A stretch of DNA of 64,000 bases from Ophiobolus disseminans (taxonomy: Eukaryota > Ascomycota > Dothideomycetes > Pleosporales > Phaeosphaeriaceae): assembly GCA_010093685.1 (NCBI GenBank), contig MU006216.1, positions 323,065 through 387,064 on the forward strand, given 5' to 3'. The position numbers and the translations under genes were made by a program. How positions within the stretch are numbered: position 1 is the first letter of the stretch; every line of letters begins with the position of its first letter. Shown one piece after another: positions 10,224 to 22,972 of the stretch. The notes below the pieces were generated by a model. It saw only the letters and a list, made by a program, of their open reading frames with translations, did not search any database and was not told the origin of the DNA.

Positions 10224-11539
10224 ATGCTTTGGTGCAAGATAGCGTTGCTGGCTCTGCCAGCTTTTGTCCGATCGCATTCGCACCATGCTCATGACCAGGA
10301 GACATTCTCTCAAGCTCGGTTAGACGAGTTGGAAAAGAAATGGGGGATCGATGTAAGTTACAGAGACACGAGAATAGGCACGAACTGCAATTGACTGCCA
10401 CAGTGGGGATTTTCTGGCATATCGACATTTGCCCACCTCCCGCACACGCGATGCTTGACACACCCGCAAACCACCTACGACATCGCCATCTTGGGTGCAC
10501 CCTTCGATACCGCTGTATCCTACCGACCAGGGGCCCGCTTTGGCCCTCGAGCCATTCGTGCAGGCTCTGCGCGTCAAACGTCCTTCCGCGGCTTCAATCC
10601 TCGAGCTGGCCTCAATCCGTATACGTCATGGGCGAACATTGTCGATTGCGGAGACGTACCAATAACGCCATTCGACAACTCGCTGGCTCTTCGTCAGATG
10701 AGTGAAGCGTTCCTGGAGCTAGGCAAACGTCCGTCAACAGAAAAAAGCACGGATAGCGGGGTGCAATACTTCAAGCGGCCGAAGCTGCTGACGTTGGGCG
10801 GTGACCACAGCATCGCATTGCCGGCGCTGAGGGCTCTGAAGGAGGTGTATGGTCAGCCGATTGCAGTCGTACACTTCGATGCTCATTTAGATACATGGCA
10901 TCCAGGCATGTGACCGTCACACTGAACACCATCTGCACCTCTGATTCTGACTTTTCTTTAGCTAAATATCCTTCTGCTTGGATTGACAAAGAGGACCCGT
11001 CGACACAGTCATTCTTTAACCATGGCAGCATGTTCTGGATTGCGGCCACTGAGGGTCTCATCGCGAACGGATCAAGCGTCCACGCTGGGCTCAGGACAAG
11101 ACTCTCAGGCGACGATGCCGAAGACCATGCAGATGACTCACAACAAGGCTGGATCCGCATCGCGACAGATGACATTGATGACATCGGCGCCAGTGGCATC
11201 ATTACCTCGATCATGAACCGCGTTGGTACAAAGATGCCAGTCTACCTCAGCATCGACATCGACGTCATCGACCCTGGCCTTGCGCCCGGAACTGGCACAC
11301 CAGAGCCCGGCGGCTGGACGACTCGCGAGCTCATCAGGATCTTGAGAGGTATTGAGGGCATGAACGTTGTCGGTGCGGATATCGTCGAAGTCAGTCCCGC
11401 GTATGACGGCGCTGCAGAAACTACAGGTCTTGTCGCCGCGCAGGTTGCTTATGAGGTGTTGACGAGTATTGTACGCAAGGGTCTGATTGAGCAGGCAAAG
11501 TCTGGGAAAGAAAAAAGTGGTGAGAAGGACGAGCTATAG
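10224..11539 (+). CDS. Agmatinase/ureohydrolase-family protein with signal peptide, 402 aa
   Basis: This is a binuclear manganese ureohydrolase (arginase superfamily) closest in pattern to agmatinase, which splits agmatine into putrescine and urea. Exons are 10224..10352, 10404..10905 and 10962..11539. Metal ligands are all present: His178 in LGGDHS, Asp202/His204/Asp206 in HFDAHLD, and Asp309/Asp311 in SIDIDVIDPGLAPGTGTPE. The N-terminus (about 16 residues, hydrophobic, then a His-rich HSHHAHD) looks like a secretion signal. Intron 2 begins with GC: the nearby GT donors give stop codons after splicing or run straight into TGA, while GC-AG splicing keeps the frame. The substrate could be another guanidino compound. 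The divergent neighbour is the Fpg-type glycosylase. Confidence 0.92.
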
Positions 11540-14500
11540 ATGTCCGTGGAATGGTTACGAGCGCGCACGTTAGTACTCGAAGCCTTCGAATCAAGAAGTT
11601 GAGTACATTCAGACTTACTAAACATGTCATGCTTCTATCATGATCTGTGTTTCTTTTCCATGTTACCTATCAACTGCAATCCCACCATGTCCTTCGTCAA
11701 GGAATTAATCGAAAATACGGCCCATTGAACGATATACGCAGGCTAGAATCACCTACCCGACTCTGTACATCTCACACATCTTTCAATCCCATACCCTAGA
11801 CATAGTCACACTCCAATCACCCTTCCCCGACTAGCGCAACCACCATATCTCTTCCCAAGCACCACACCACACCACCCAACCCCCATCCGCGCTCCTCCAC
11901 CCACAACACCATCGGCATATCCACCTTGCACAACACCTACGCCCCTCCCAACTCGCAAGACAACTCATAACTCAGCTCCTCCCCAACCGGCCCCCCGACC
12001 AAAAGCCACGAGATATCGGAACCCAGCCCTGCACGACATGTCCGCCCGGGTGCCACAACGCCCACTGCCTTGCTGCTGTGTTGCCATGTCGAGTGCCACA
12101 AGTGCTTCCGCGTGGCTTCTACGCACCGCTGGTTGCGTGTGGGTGTAGGGTTACGCTGGGTGGTTGTGCGAGGAGGGGTAGAGGGGTTTCAAGTTTGGTT
12201 GTGTGATGGGTGTTGTTGATGGTTAGTGGTGCGGATGGTGGATGCGGGATCTTTGAGGGTGGTGCGATGGGGTGGTGGTTTCAGTTTTGCCTTGTGGGTG
12301 TGGCAATGGGAAGGGTGGAAGAGCAGCTACTGGTGGTTTGGAATGTGAGTTGGAAGGTAGCAAATGCTGATGTCTCAACGTCTTGGATGGGGAGGATTGG
12401 ATCTGCCATAAAGGCCATTCTTCGATCACTGTCGAATCTCGATTTAGTTTCCTCGTACCTTTCACTGTGTAGAAACGGTACAAAGTCGAGTTAAGTTTCC
12501 TTCTGAATTGCTTGACGAGTTACAAATTGTCCACGCGTGGATATTGATATCTTTGAAAGCATAAGAATAGCCAAAACGAGCCAGCAGTGCGACAAGTTCT
12601 TCATCCATGCAAACTTGATTCGATGTTGCTATGTTGCGGGACAATATTTCACCACTGTGGACCAAGAAATGACTCATTTCGATGCCTTTTTCGAATTCAA
12701 GCGAAGCTTCAATCCAGCGGAACTCCACCACAACGAGGCGAAGGATCCACCTAGTGCCCAAGCACCGCGGCGACACCGTATGGTGAAAGCCCACCAAGCT
12801 GAACAATGACCGCAGCACGCCATTGATCATCGGTAAGTAAATGACCCACATGCAGCGCTTCAACCTCAGCTGGACCCCACAATACGAGATAGTCACCCAC
12901 GCCGCATTATCCTCATCGAGAGCGAGCCTGAGCCGTCTCTACGCGACGACGACTAAATCTAACGCCACGTGTTGGTCAAGCCCGTTCGTCGAAAGAACCC
13001 CTCGGGCCAAGCCTCCCATACCGTCCATAAGGCTGAAAGCCACGTTATCTCTCTCCTTCCATCTCAACTATCAGCCCAGCTAATATGCGACCCGCAACAT
13101 AAACGAGTCCCATATCTCGACCCTGCGCGCCCCCCCCCCTCCCAGCTTTCCGCCCCCACAAAATACTCCAGCGCCCAGTACCTCGGCCCCTCGAGTCGCC
13201 CCCTAGAAACAGCGTAGCTGCGTTGCACTGCTTAGACGCCCGGGGCTTTGGCGACATTGGGAATAGGATAAGCTGGCGAGGAAAGGGTCATGGTGAGGAC
13301 GAGCACTTACGCCCTGCCTTACATGGCGAGTGCGCCATGCGCTACGCGAGGAGGTTCAGCCCTATAGTGCCGTTGATGTATGTTGACGTTTTTGCTGTTT
13401 GCGGGCAGGGCGTAGGTGTGCCTTGGGCACGGTGAACAGTTTTGCGGCCAGGTTTGTGCGGGAGGATGATTAGTCCGAGGGTCCGTTGAACGATGTAGTT
13501 CGTTCCTCGCTATGGCGAGTTCGTTAGTTACTATCAATCGTAGCTGATCAAGTCGTTTCAGAGGCCAGGTCGGTCTCAATGCCTGGTGTGATGAGGCGGC
13601 GTGCCGGTAGATTGGCCTGGGACTACGCAATCTAACCGGCATACCCAGGCATGGGGTTCGCGGGTGCGGACGGAGTAAGGCATGGTCGGTGTGCCGGTCC
13701 CGCCGTGTCTTGAAACTGTCAAACGGTGGCTGGCTCTGGCTACGGCTGTTAGACGAGATGAAACGCGGTAGAAAACGTGGTTCGCAGTTTATGGGTGGGG
13801 TTTCTGATGCTGGGTGGGCATTCAAGCAGCCTGATTAGCGATCCAACGGGTATGTTGGTTTTTTGTCGTGTCTCCTCTTGCCCGCCATGGTGTTGGGTCG
13901 TAACCATGGCTGATATGGGAGATAGCGCAGTGTACCCCTGCCATTCTCAAGGTTTGTAGGAATGCATCAATATAGCGACTTGTCCGCATAGAAACGTTGT
14001 GATGGATCAGGAAATCGAGCGAGGGGGCCCAAGCTCCCATCTGCACCTTCCATCACCATCACCCTCAGGGCAGGGGACGTAACCAACACAACACCGCGTA
14101 CAGTAAAGACCTCCTGATCTTCGCACAAGCCAGTGCAATTACCATGGTGGGCCAATAAATTCTTTGGCCCAAGCAGAGGGACCTGGTCACACGGCGACCG
14201 AAACTCTCCACACAAAGTCTCCGCGACCACACCAAAAGTTCCCGGTCAATAGTAGCGCAGCACATCCGGCCCCCACAGCTCTATCTTGCGCACTTTATTC
14301 GCAAGACGCGAGATGCGCTCATCACAATTAACTAATGGCTGTGCGAAAAAGGCCGTGAACCGGTGAGGAGGCCATGCATGCAATGTGACGATGTGTTTAG
14401 CGATGCGGGTGCGATGGAAGCGGATGTGCTCGGGAGCTCCGTGTACGCGGCATTTCGCTCTCTCGGTCGGCTTGGAGTGTTGGACCGACTCGGACTTGTT

Positions 14501-17500
14501 TAGTGTTGTCGAGTCACAGGGCAGTACAGTGGTTCTGTACGCGTTTCAGGGCTGGCGGTGCTTGCGTGGACAATCAGGCAACACGGCAGCGAGTTACGAG
14601 GATTCCGGTCGTGGCTTTGGCCGTGTTCCCATGTTTGCATCGCCGTCTTGCTCGCATCGTGAAAGTTTGATGGACACTGTAGGTGAAGTTGACTTGTCTG
14701 ACAGATCGTCCCCCGCGTGGAGGTGTACACCTTCAGCCCTACGCGTTGAGTGTCGTATCATGTAAGCCCTTGCGCAGAAGCTCCCGCTGATGGGAGCGTC
14801 CACACCAGATGCTTGGCGAAGTTGAGTGCTGACAACGCCTCCAAAAACCTGGGGTAACCAGCTGCTGACATGACAGCATATCTCTCGCTGAAATCTTTAT
14901 CAAAATGCCGACGGGACTTGCATTGCAATCTGCGGTAGCCTATGCATCATATCAAATCATTCCTTTGTGCAAATCACCGAGCCTTGCCTTCCCTCGTACA
15001 TCGGGAAACTCGGAAAGCTACAACAGGCAAGCGTTGCGTAGAGGCTCCATGCAGTTAGCATGCCTCGCACTTCCCACGCTTCGATTCGCGAACCACGCTT
15101 TCCGCTAGCACGTGTGTCCTGTTCCACAAGGCTGTACCAGGCCACTGGAGCTAGGGTTACCTGTCAACGTCACAAGTCTGAACCTTCTCAACCACAGAAC
15201 GCGACAGACTATGAGTCTTGGAAGGAACCTCGATGGCTCATCTCGCATGCTGCGGTGCATAGCGCCCTTTTCAGGAAGCGTTCAGCGCTGCTAGCGGAGT
15301 GCTTGACCTTTATATCCGACGCCCTTTCACAAAGGAACAAGGCGCTTCGCGGCTCGATGATAGTTACCGGCGCTAGAGCATCGCAAGCTTTGTATTTTAC
15401 ACGGGATTTCGCACCGGCCAAAAATTACCGCACTAACGTATGGCGCCGTGCTTGCCTATCGTGGATAGCGCATCGCATCTCGGATCCGGGAAAGAAGCAA
15501 AGCGATACGTGCAACGGTCGGGCGCAGTCGTGTTGTAAGTGGCGCTGCATGTTGCGAGAAGTGCCTTTTGGAGTTATGTTATTGCATACGACACGTTTTT
15601 GTAAGACAAGTGACAGACGTGTACACAAGATCGACATTCTCGCCGTTCAGGCACAGCTGGGAGGCCTCAATCGCGGCCAAGAATAGATCACTGCGGAGTA
15701 GCCCAGCGAATGGACGATGGTTGGTCCAGCGATACAAACGCATGAGCCACGACGGACGACAGGCACCAGCCTCTTTCCTTCTTAGGCAACCCTTCATCGC
15801 CCATGCACGTGCTTGATTGCTGCCGGGGTCCGAACGATATGGCCAGCTAAACTGCGTAGAGTGCGACTTGCGGCCAAGCAACAGATCGCGACAATGCGCC
15901 GTTGAGAGCGGCACGGTTAGCCTCTAGCGAGGCTGGTGGCTGGCGAGCAAATTGGTCCACTATGTTTGGGTTGGACCGGGGGGCTTCGTTTCGAATCTCG
16001 TACTCTCTAATGAGAACAGACGCGTCAGTAAAACATGAACCAACGCAGTGACTATTGGTCCTGTGCAAAATCAGGAAACGTCCGCTCGCATGATATAACT
16101 CAAATAGCGTGCGTGCTGTTGCAGTATGGCACAGCTTGCGATCCTCTCTATGCACGTCCGAATTTAGCGCATGCAGCCGTGCAATTGATCCGGCGACGAC
16201 GTTAATGAAGCTGGCTTCGGATTGAACGGCCACGCCTCAGAGGCGCATTATGTGGCCTTGGACGCCACGAGGTTTCATTGTTCCCAAGATAGGCGCTTTT
16301 AGCGGCATGTCGAGGGACGACGCCAGGGCATGTGTCGAAGCGTGCAATGTTCCACCGAGTGACGCAGGGAAGGACGGTGACAGTGGTCGGAGACCCGACT
16401 GAGTGGGCTGATTCGGTCCGTTGGAAGAGCGACGCGGGGTATGCGGAGTGGTGATGATTCAGCGATCAACATGTTCACTTGTCCACATGCGACTACGCGC
16501 CCTACGCTCCACCTGATCAGGAGCACTCTGTGGGATATGTGCAGACATGGACGGCTATGCAGACCGCTTTCTCGGTCTTTACGCTGTTTCTCGTATATAT
16601 ACTCAGGTGTGCTAAGGCCGGCTTCGTCCGAGGCGATCTACTGCTATGTGCGTAGATGTGATGAGTTTCAAGATTGGCCACCACATAGATCCTTGATAAA
16701 CCGCGAACAGAACATCCCCAATAGCCGTAATGGCACACTGCAGAGGAGTCGGCCGGAATATCGTGGAAGACCTCGGCGAAGTAAACATGCAACTATATCT
16801 CCGAGCGCCGAGTATGCACGCCCAGCGCTTGCAGCGGTCCAATATCGTTGTTGTGAACAATCCCCCAGTTCAAGACATACGTTCGAGTAATAAGACAAAG
16901 CGCGGACGAAACTTGGGCGGAAGAGACATGTACGACGTGTCGAAGATCGCCACTGCTGAACAATTACAAACAAGAATACTTTCATGCTCGCAATTCCACA
17001 AGCTGCTTTGTCACCACTGCGTGCTGCAGCCTCGTTCAGCAACTTACCAACTTCAGCCCCATGGTCCGAGGCTGGCTTCTGGAAAGTGAATGAAGCTGAT
17101 TACCTTTTGTTCCACTGCTGAATAATTGCCTCGCCGAAGAACATGTTCATGCCTTTTGTTGATGTGTGAGGTCTAGGGCTGCAGGTCCGCTGGATGGTGG
17201 CTTGTCCAATCTCTCCAATGACGAAGCAACTGCAGCTTTAACACAGATCGGCGGGATGCTTACTTGTTCTAGCAATGTTCTCTGGATTTCGCGACTCAGC
17301 GAAGGTGGTCGGACCGCATTGTGGTTGGCCCGTCTCCGACCTCAGTCATGAGGCATCGTTCGCTAAACGGGAAGAATGAGGAGGATGTACCGTTTGGCTT
17401 CGGCCGAATGCTGCCAAATCAGCGAATTAGGGTAGCTTTCCAATGCAGTGTTATGTTCTGATACCGCAATGGCGGTCGGGAATCGGAGTTCAACTTGAAG

Positions 17501-20500
17501 GTTGTGGAGTGATTCCGCTCTGAAAGAACCTCGAAGCGAAGCTTTGCCGATGCAATCCTTTCGGCACAGACTAGCTCAGTAATCGGCATGCCGGATCTTT
17601 GCTCGGTGGGGGGAGGGCACTTTGAGCATTGTGTGGTAGTTCGGTCCCTACTTCGTATGCCAATGCGGATCAAGTGGCGCGTAGCAAACTACTGAACCAT
17701 CCCGATGATTGCAAATATATCCCATCGCTGCTGCTGATCTCAAACAAAGCACAGTGCTGCGGTTGATGCCCGGGCGCTTCGACACCGGCTGGCGTAATGA
17801 GGAGCTGGTGTCGAAGGATTTGAGGGATCTTACCGTTCCCGTAAAAACGTTTTCGAACGGTACGTCTCCTGCTTGGCGTGGAGCGCCATCAAATCGCAAC
17901 GGCCGAAAAGCGTGACTAGCGAAGTGCCTTGCCATTTTGGGAGCATGTGCTGCCGTGCGACCACAGTAGCAGCATCTGGCGTATCAAGAGCTATCAGTAA
18001 GCCAGTCGACAACGATAAAACTCATGCATGTTGTCTTGAGCCGGACTCTTCCGCAAGATAGGCCATGTCTTGTGTGCTGGAGATGCAATTCAATTTTGCG
18101 ATTGACTGATCGAAGTTCTGTTCCGTTTCGTTGTCTGAACCGGCGTATTGCGGCTGATGAGAAACTCGGGCCACCAAGTCTGCCTTACGAGCTGCATGAT
18201 GACGGAAACTGGCGCGCGTTGTGATTCGCACAATTTGCATTAGAAACCGCTCGAGGTCTCGATCAGCGAATGATGCCACGAGGTCTGACAGCCTGCGTCC
18301 GCCCGTGCAGTGCAGTTGTTCTGTGTGTGCGAGGCGGCCAGTCCAAGCTCGCTCATCGGTGAACTTTGCCCTGGATAAATACCACGGCGCTTGGGTACAA
18401 GGTAGCAGCTATGTCTCGAAGCGATACTGCACACTGATGCGAATAACGCGCCTAATGCGAATTCAATTCGTCGTCCGTCTCGAGGAGTGCAATTGATATG
18501 TTAGTCTGATTTCGAATCAAGCGCATGGGGAGGGCTGCAGCTCCAGTGCTGTGGTTGTCCCCTGCGATATTCGCGCCTACCGATAACGCCCGGTCGGCCG
18601 GTGAGTACTCTACAATGCTCGCAGTATATTCCATACGGGTCATGGGATACCAAATTCGGCCTCTCAAGCATCGGTGAGCGTGAACGGCAGTTTTCGCTGG
18701 CATTTGTAGCGTGTCACAACGCCAGCAGAAGCGCTCGGGCAACACAGGTAGGGGTTCAAGCGTCGCATGTACGGTGGGAGGTCTGGTGGTGGTGTTCATT
18801 CGCTGCTCCTGCATCTGTAGGGCTGTAGGGCTGCGATGGTGGGGTGGGAGTGCGAACAAGGTATTGTGGTCAGGCTCGTGGCTCGACTTGGCGCAGCGGC
18901 CGCTAAAAATAGGCCGCTTCTCCTGCGTTTGGTAGCTTCAAACACTTGTCTGCTTGTAAACCGTGGTGTAAAAATGGACGACGATATCTATACTCGGCGG
19001 CTATCCATCAAGTTCCATTGTGTGCAGAGTGTTAGGCGAACTTGTGATGCTTGTCGGAGTGACCGATCACGATAATCTTGGAAGCTTGGTGCGGTGTATT
19101 GTATTCAGGCGTTTTTGCAATGGTTGCATTTCATGTTCGCTCTTGCCATACTAGGATAATTCGATGGCCAGGAAGGGGGCAAGCTGCGTGGTATCGCAAT
19201 CACAGCCGTTGCCTCGGATCAATGTGCTCAGTCACATGACTCCTCGCAGTATGTCAACCGTTGCAGGGAGAGTTGCGTGCAGCGGTGAAGGCTGAACGGA
19301 ATCCCCGCCCAAGCGCTCGTTTAACGTCCCCAAACAGGAAACCCATCAGCTTTTGGATCTGCCAACCACTCATCGAGTACCACAAGAGCTCGGTAGCAGG
19401 GATGACGCGTAGCACTAGCCAGTTCGAGGTCACACATGGGTCGCCCCGCCTGACAGACTCACCGCGTCGACAGAACCTCAAATCTCTACACTTGCTCTGC
19501 ACCGATGGGCGCAGCAAGGTGCTTGCCTCATGTGTGCAAAGGGAATGCGTCGCTTTGTACCCGGAGGGATCAACGACCGGACGATGCGTTGTGCCCACTG
19601 CGTTGTTGGGTGGAGAAGCTCCTCTTAGCGGTCTAGCAAATTATTCGACAGAGTAGGGTAGTATTTGAAGCACTGTGAATGACTAAACTTGTGTAGTGGA
19701 ATGATTGTTGCCGCTCTTCCACTCGTCAACTTTATGCGGATGGCCTTGCGCTACAAGATTGTCATTGATGCAAGCTTGGTACGCCGTCCGGATCCGGAAT
19801 CGTACACTACGGCGGTAGGATAGCGCGAGTAGGGCTATTCTTCATTACATCGAATCCACTGTGTTCTAAACAATCACCGTGGCGCGAGACACTTCGAACC
19901 GCGTGGTTAACGGAGGCTCTCCACGTAAGCCATGGGGCTCAGGTGCACGATGGAGATGCGCAACCCACCGATTTGTGGCCGTTAAACTGCGCCATCAGCT
20001 GCAGGGCGTAGCATAGCCAGGTCCTCGTCGCTTTATTTCCGGCCACGCATTTCAGTACGCACAAGCCACGCCAGTTCTAAACGTTGTTGTTTTACTTCCT
20101 GTTTTATCCAAGCCGATTGCGGTTCTTGAGACAGACGTGGACTGAATCACTCCATGCTGACCAGTTGAGCTGGGGAGGAGGCTAGAAAGATACCATGGGA
20201 ACAATACCGTTACGTTGGAAGCTTTCCGTTCCGAAGAAGCAGTATCAGGGTCTGACACTGGTTGAACGTGGACGGCATTGTGGTCCTCGAGCCCATTAGC
20301 CTGTTTCCTGGGTCTAAATTGCTGACGCGGAAGCATGGGAGAGAGCACCGATTGTCTGTAGCCCCCTTAATTCTCGTACGGCCGATAACCTTTCGCTCGC
20401 GACCCATGAGACAACTCGTCTGGGACAAAATAGCAAGTGTTTGCCATTATCTCATGAGCTGTACTATAGGTGAGGCATACCGAGAGCGGCAGCTGGCTGA

Positions 20501-22972
20501 AGGGCGTGCTATCACCCACATCAAAATGCAGGGGCAGGGCTCTTGGAAGTGGAGAAAATGTGCCAGGCGGATACCTGGTTGCAGATGTTTGAGGCGATTT
20601 CCTCCATCTTCTCGGCTAGAACCACTCAGTGCTCCACACGTTGTAGACCCAGCGCCGAGGCCTCCAACCCTATGAAAAGACCAAGAATGTGATAGAATAC
20701 GATTGTTGATACCATTTCTGAGACATCAAGCTCGCGAAGATGCGAATGGCACCATTTTGACCTGAAAATGCAAAGAACGGCATGTGGCTCGACGCTATGT
20801 TGAGCCAGCAAGCTGATATCGTGGGTGCGAGAAAGGCCCCAACTCGACTTGCCTCTCCTTTTTCCGTGAAGCGACTCAATGAATCTACGACCTCCGTGCT
20901 CCGTGCAGTTGTAGCATGTACCGTTGCCAACGTAGTTATGCCGTCGCTCTGGCTGTTCGACTATTGGAGTCGCGGGACGAATGGCCCGTGAACAGGGGCA
21001 ACTATTCCTGGTATAGAGGAGATAAGACACTTGAGCTGTCTTTGGTATTTGCGCTCGGCTTACAAGTTAGAGGCTGAAGTTGCATGAAGGTATTTGTAAA
21101 TAAGTGTCCAGTGATTCAGCTTTGCCGACTAGGGGGTGTAGATCTGGTCTGGCCTGAAGACACAGCCATCTGCGGTAGAACAAGATCGGAGCCATAGGGA
21201 GGGGAACAGCACATGGGCTTCTGCCCCTGTCTCACTGAGCTATGAACAGTGACCAGCAAGGACTCGCCTGAGCAAGCGCATAGAGATGGAGCGTTATGCT
21301 TCTAGAAGATCATCGTCACGAAGCTACTACAACACAGCTGTTGCTGGTCCGGGCAGCGTGGAGTCCATGCGTGGCTCAGTGATGGCGCAGCTACGGGAGC
21401 CGTTGAGCCGCCCAGAGCCTTTACGCCAGGCGTAGGACGCACGGGTGTTGCAACGCTGCTGCCGCGATGAAACGCAAGAGCAAATTAATGAACACCAAAG
21501 AGGTCGGGCGTATTTCTTAAAGTGTTTGTTGTTCAGACAGGCCCAATAGCGGTTCTCGCTCGAGGTGTTCCGTCGCAAGATAGACAGCGAGCGCAAACAA
21601 GCTTTGGGCTGCCTGACGCTAGCCGCATCGGGGCACTGACCTCACCGACTCTACAGTAAGGTGCTGATGCGGCGGCGGAAGAGCATGGGAACAGTGCGTA
21701 GGGCTGCTGGAGTGAGACGCTTGTTTGATGAGGGCCCCTGGGGCTCAACGAGTGGCTTGCGCTGGCGGTGGAGGGTGGAGGGCAGAGCGGCGCGTGTTGG
21801 ACGGTTGGCAAATAGCAGCGCTCTTTAGATAGGTACCGCCTGACAAAGCAGTCAGTGCGGGCCATGCTAACCTGCAAGCAGGATATGGTGTTCCAAAGCA
21901 GCAGCCTTCCTGTTTCTGCGGAGGAGTTGCAGACGTCTCCAACGGCGCAGCGCTAGGAATTTGAAATGCAGCACATCATTCACTCGGATGAGTCGCGGTG
22001 TGCGGCAGGCTGTGAGGTTGCGCATGCGCGACGACGCAACGGGGGGCTGCCAATGGAGGCGGGGGAGCAGCGACGGCGCCGATCTGGTGCGAGCATGTCA
22101 GGCCCAGCATCTTGCGAGCTGCGAGGTTTCGCCCACCAACACCAGGGCGAGTGTGGGGTGCCCAGGTGGCTCGCACGCTCAATTTACCCTGCAGAGCGAT
22201 GCAAGTGCAAATGCAAATGCAGAGCAGAGCAGGCCAGCGTCCGGCCCCCAGCCTGGCGTGCGGCGTGGGCGTGGGCGTAGGCAGGTGCCTCGTCGTGACA
22301 TGCCCTGGAGTGGCAGTTTCACCTTCACGTCGTCCGGCCCAGCAGCAGCAGCTCGTCGTCGGACGAGGGACGACGCGCCATCATGGATCATGGACATGGA
22401 CGGCCGTCGCAGGACGCGGAAACGGAGATAATGACAGGCCCGGAGCCGTGTGCAGCCAAGAGTCATAGGGCTGTTCGTGGCCGCAGGGGGGCAGGAAGAC
22501 ACCGCTTCGTCAATACAGCGCTTTCACCGCCCGCCGTATTGTATCCCCCCATGCACTGCGGCGTCCGACGCTCCCGTGCGCTGAGGGCGCCGCGCTTTGA
22601 CGCGCCCAACGCTCAGTGGCCCGCTGCGAGCCTTGTGCTAGCGCCTATCCTAAATTTACAAGGCCGCAGTCGGTGAAAGGACAGGGTTCCATCGTACCAA
22701 ATTGAGAAGTATGCTCGAGCCTGCTGGCGTAGCCAGGGTGCATGCGAGGGCCTGAAGCTGGGGACCACCACTAGGCTGTTTGTCTGTGCTCCACTGAACG
22801 ACTGCGCACCCATTCTGAACCGCGAGATAAATACACTGTGGTCCCCGAGCAGCTGGAGCCTCTGACCATCCCACTGCCCGCCAGACATCCCGCCCTCTAT
22901 ATCTGCCACTCTGCCTCCAGCTCCGTGACCAAGCACCGTCACTGACCAACCTTCACACACTCCCCCACCGCC
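11540..22972. other. 11.4-kb interval with no supportable gene
   Basis: I found no gene here that can be defended. Open frames reach about 208 codons (15060-15686, plus), but they are rich in Arg, Ser, His and Cys, lack domains, occur equally on both strands and do not chain through plausible introns. Base composition looks similar to the flanks, not strongly AT-rich, and I see no transposase motif or terminal repeats. Small features include a run of ten C at 13130-13139 and the palindrome GTATATATAC at 16593-16602. The right end (about 22,800-22,972) is pyrimidine-rich and looks like the leader of the bZIP gene. It could hold long regulatory DNA or noncoding transcripts. Confidence 0.6.
22827..22833 (+). 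promoter_or_regulatory. Possible TATA-like element of the bZIP gene
   Basis: ATAAATA lies 140 bp upstream of the bZIP start, followed by a C/T-rich stretch typical of fungal leaders. A second weak TATAT occurs at 22898-22902. Sequence match only. Confidence 0.25.

Noticed and set aside
10910..10961. Ordinary GT-AG intron in the agmatinase gene
   Set aside because: Splicing at the GT of 10910 creates an in-frame TAA right after the junction; only the GC donor keeps the frame.
13319..13825. 168-codon minus-strand frame as a gene
   Set aside because: It is Arg/Pro/His-rich low-order sequence without motifs, typical of a chance frame in GC-balanced DNA.
15060..15686. 208-codon open frame in the gene-poor interval as a gene
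   Set aside because: Composition is Arg/Ser/Cys/His-rich and looks random. There are no domains, signal peptide or intron partners, and equally long frames overlap on the other strand.
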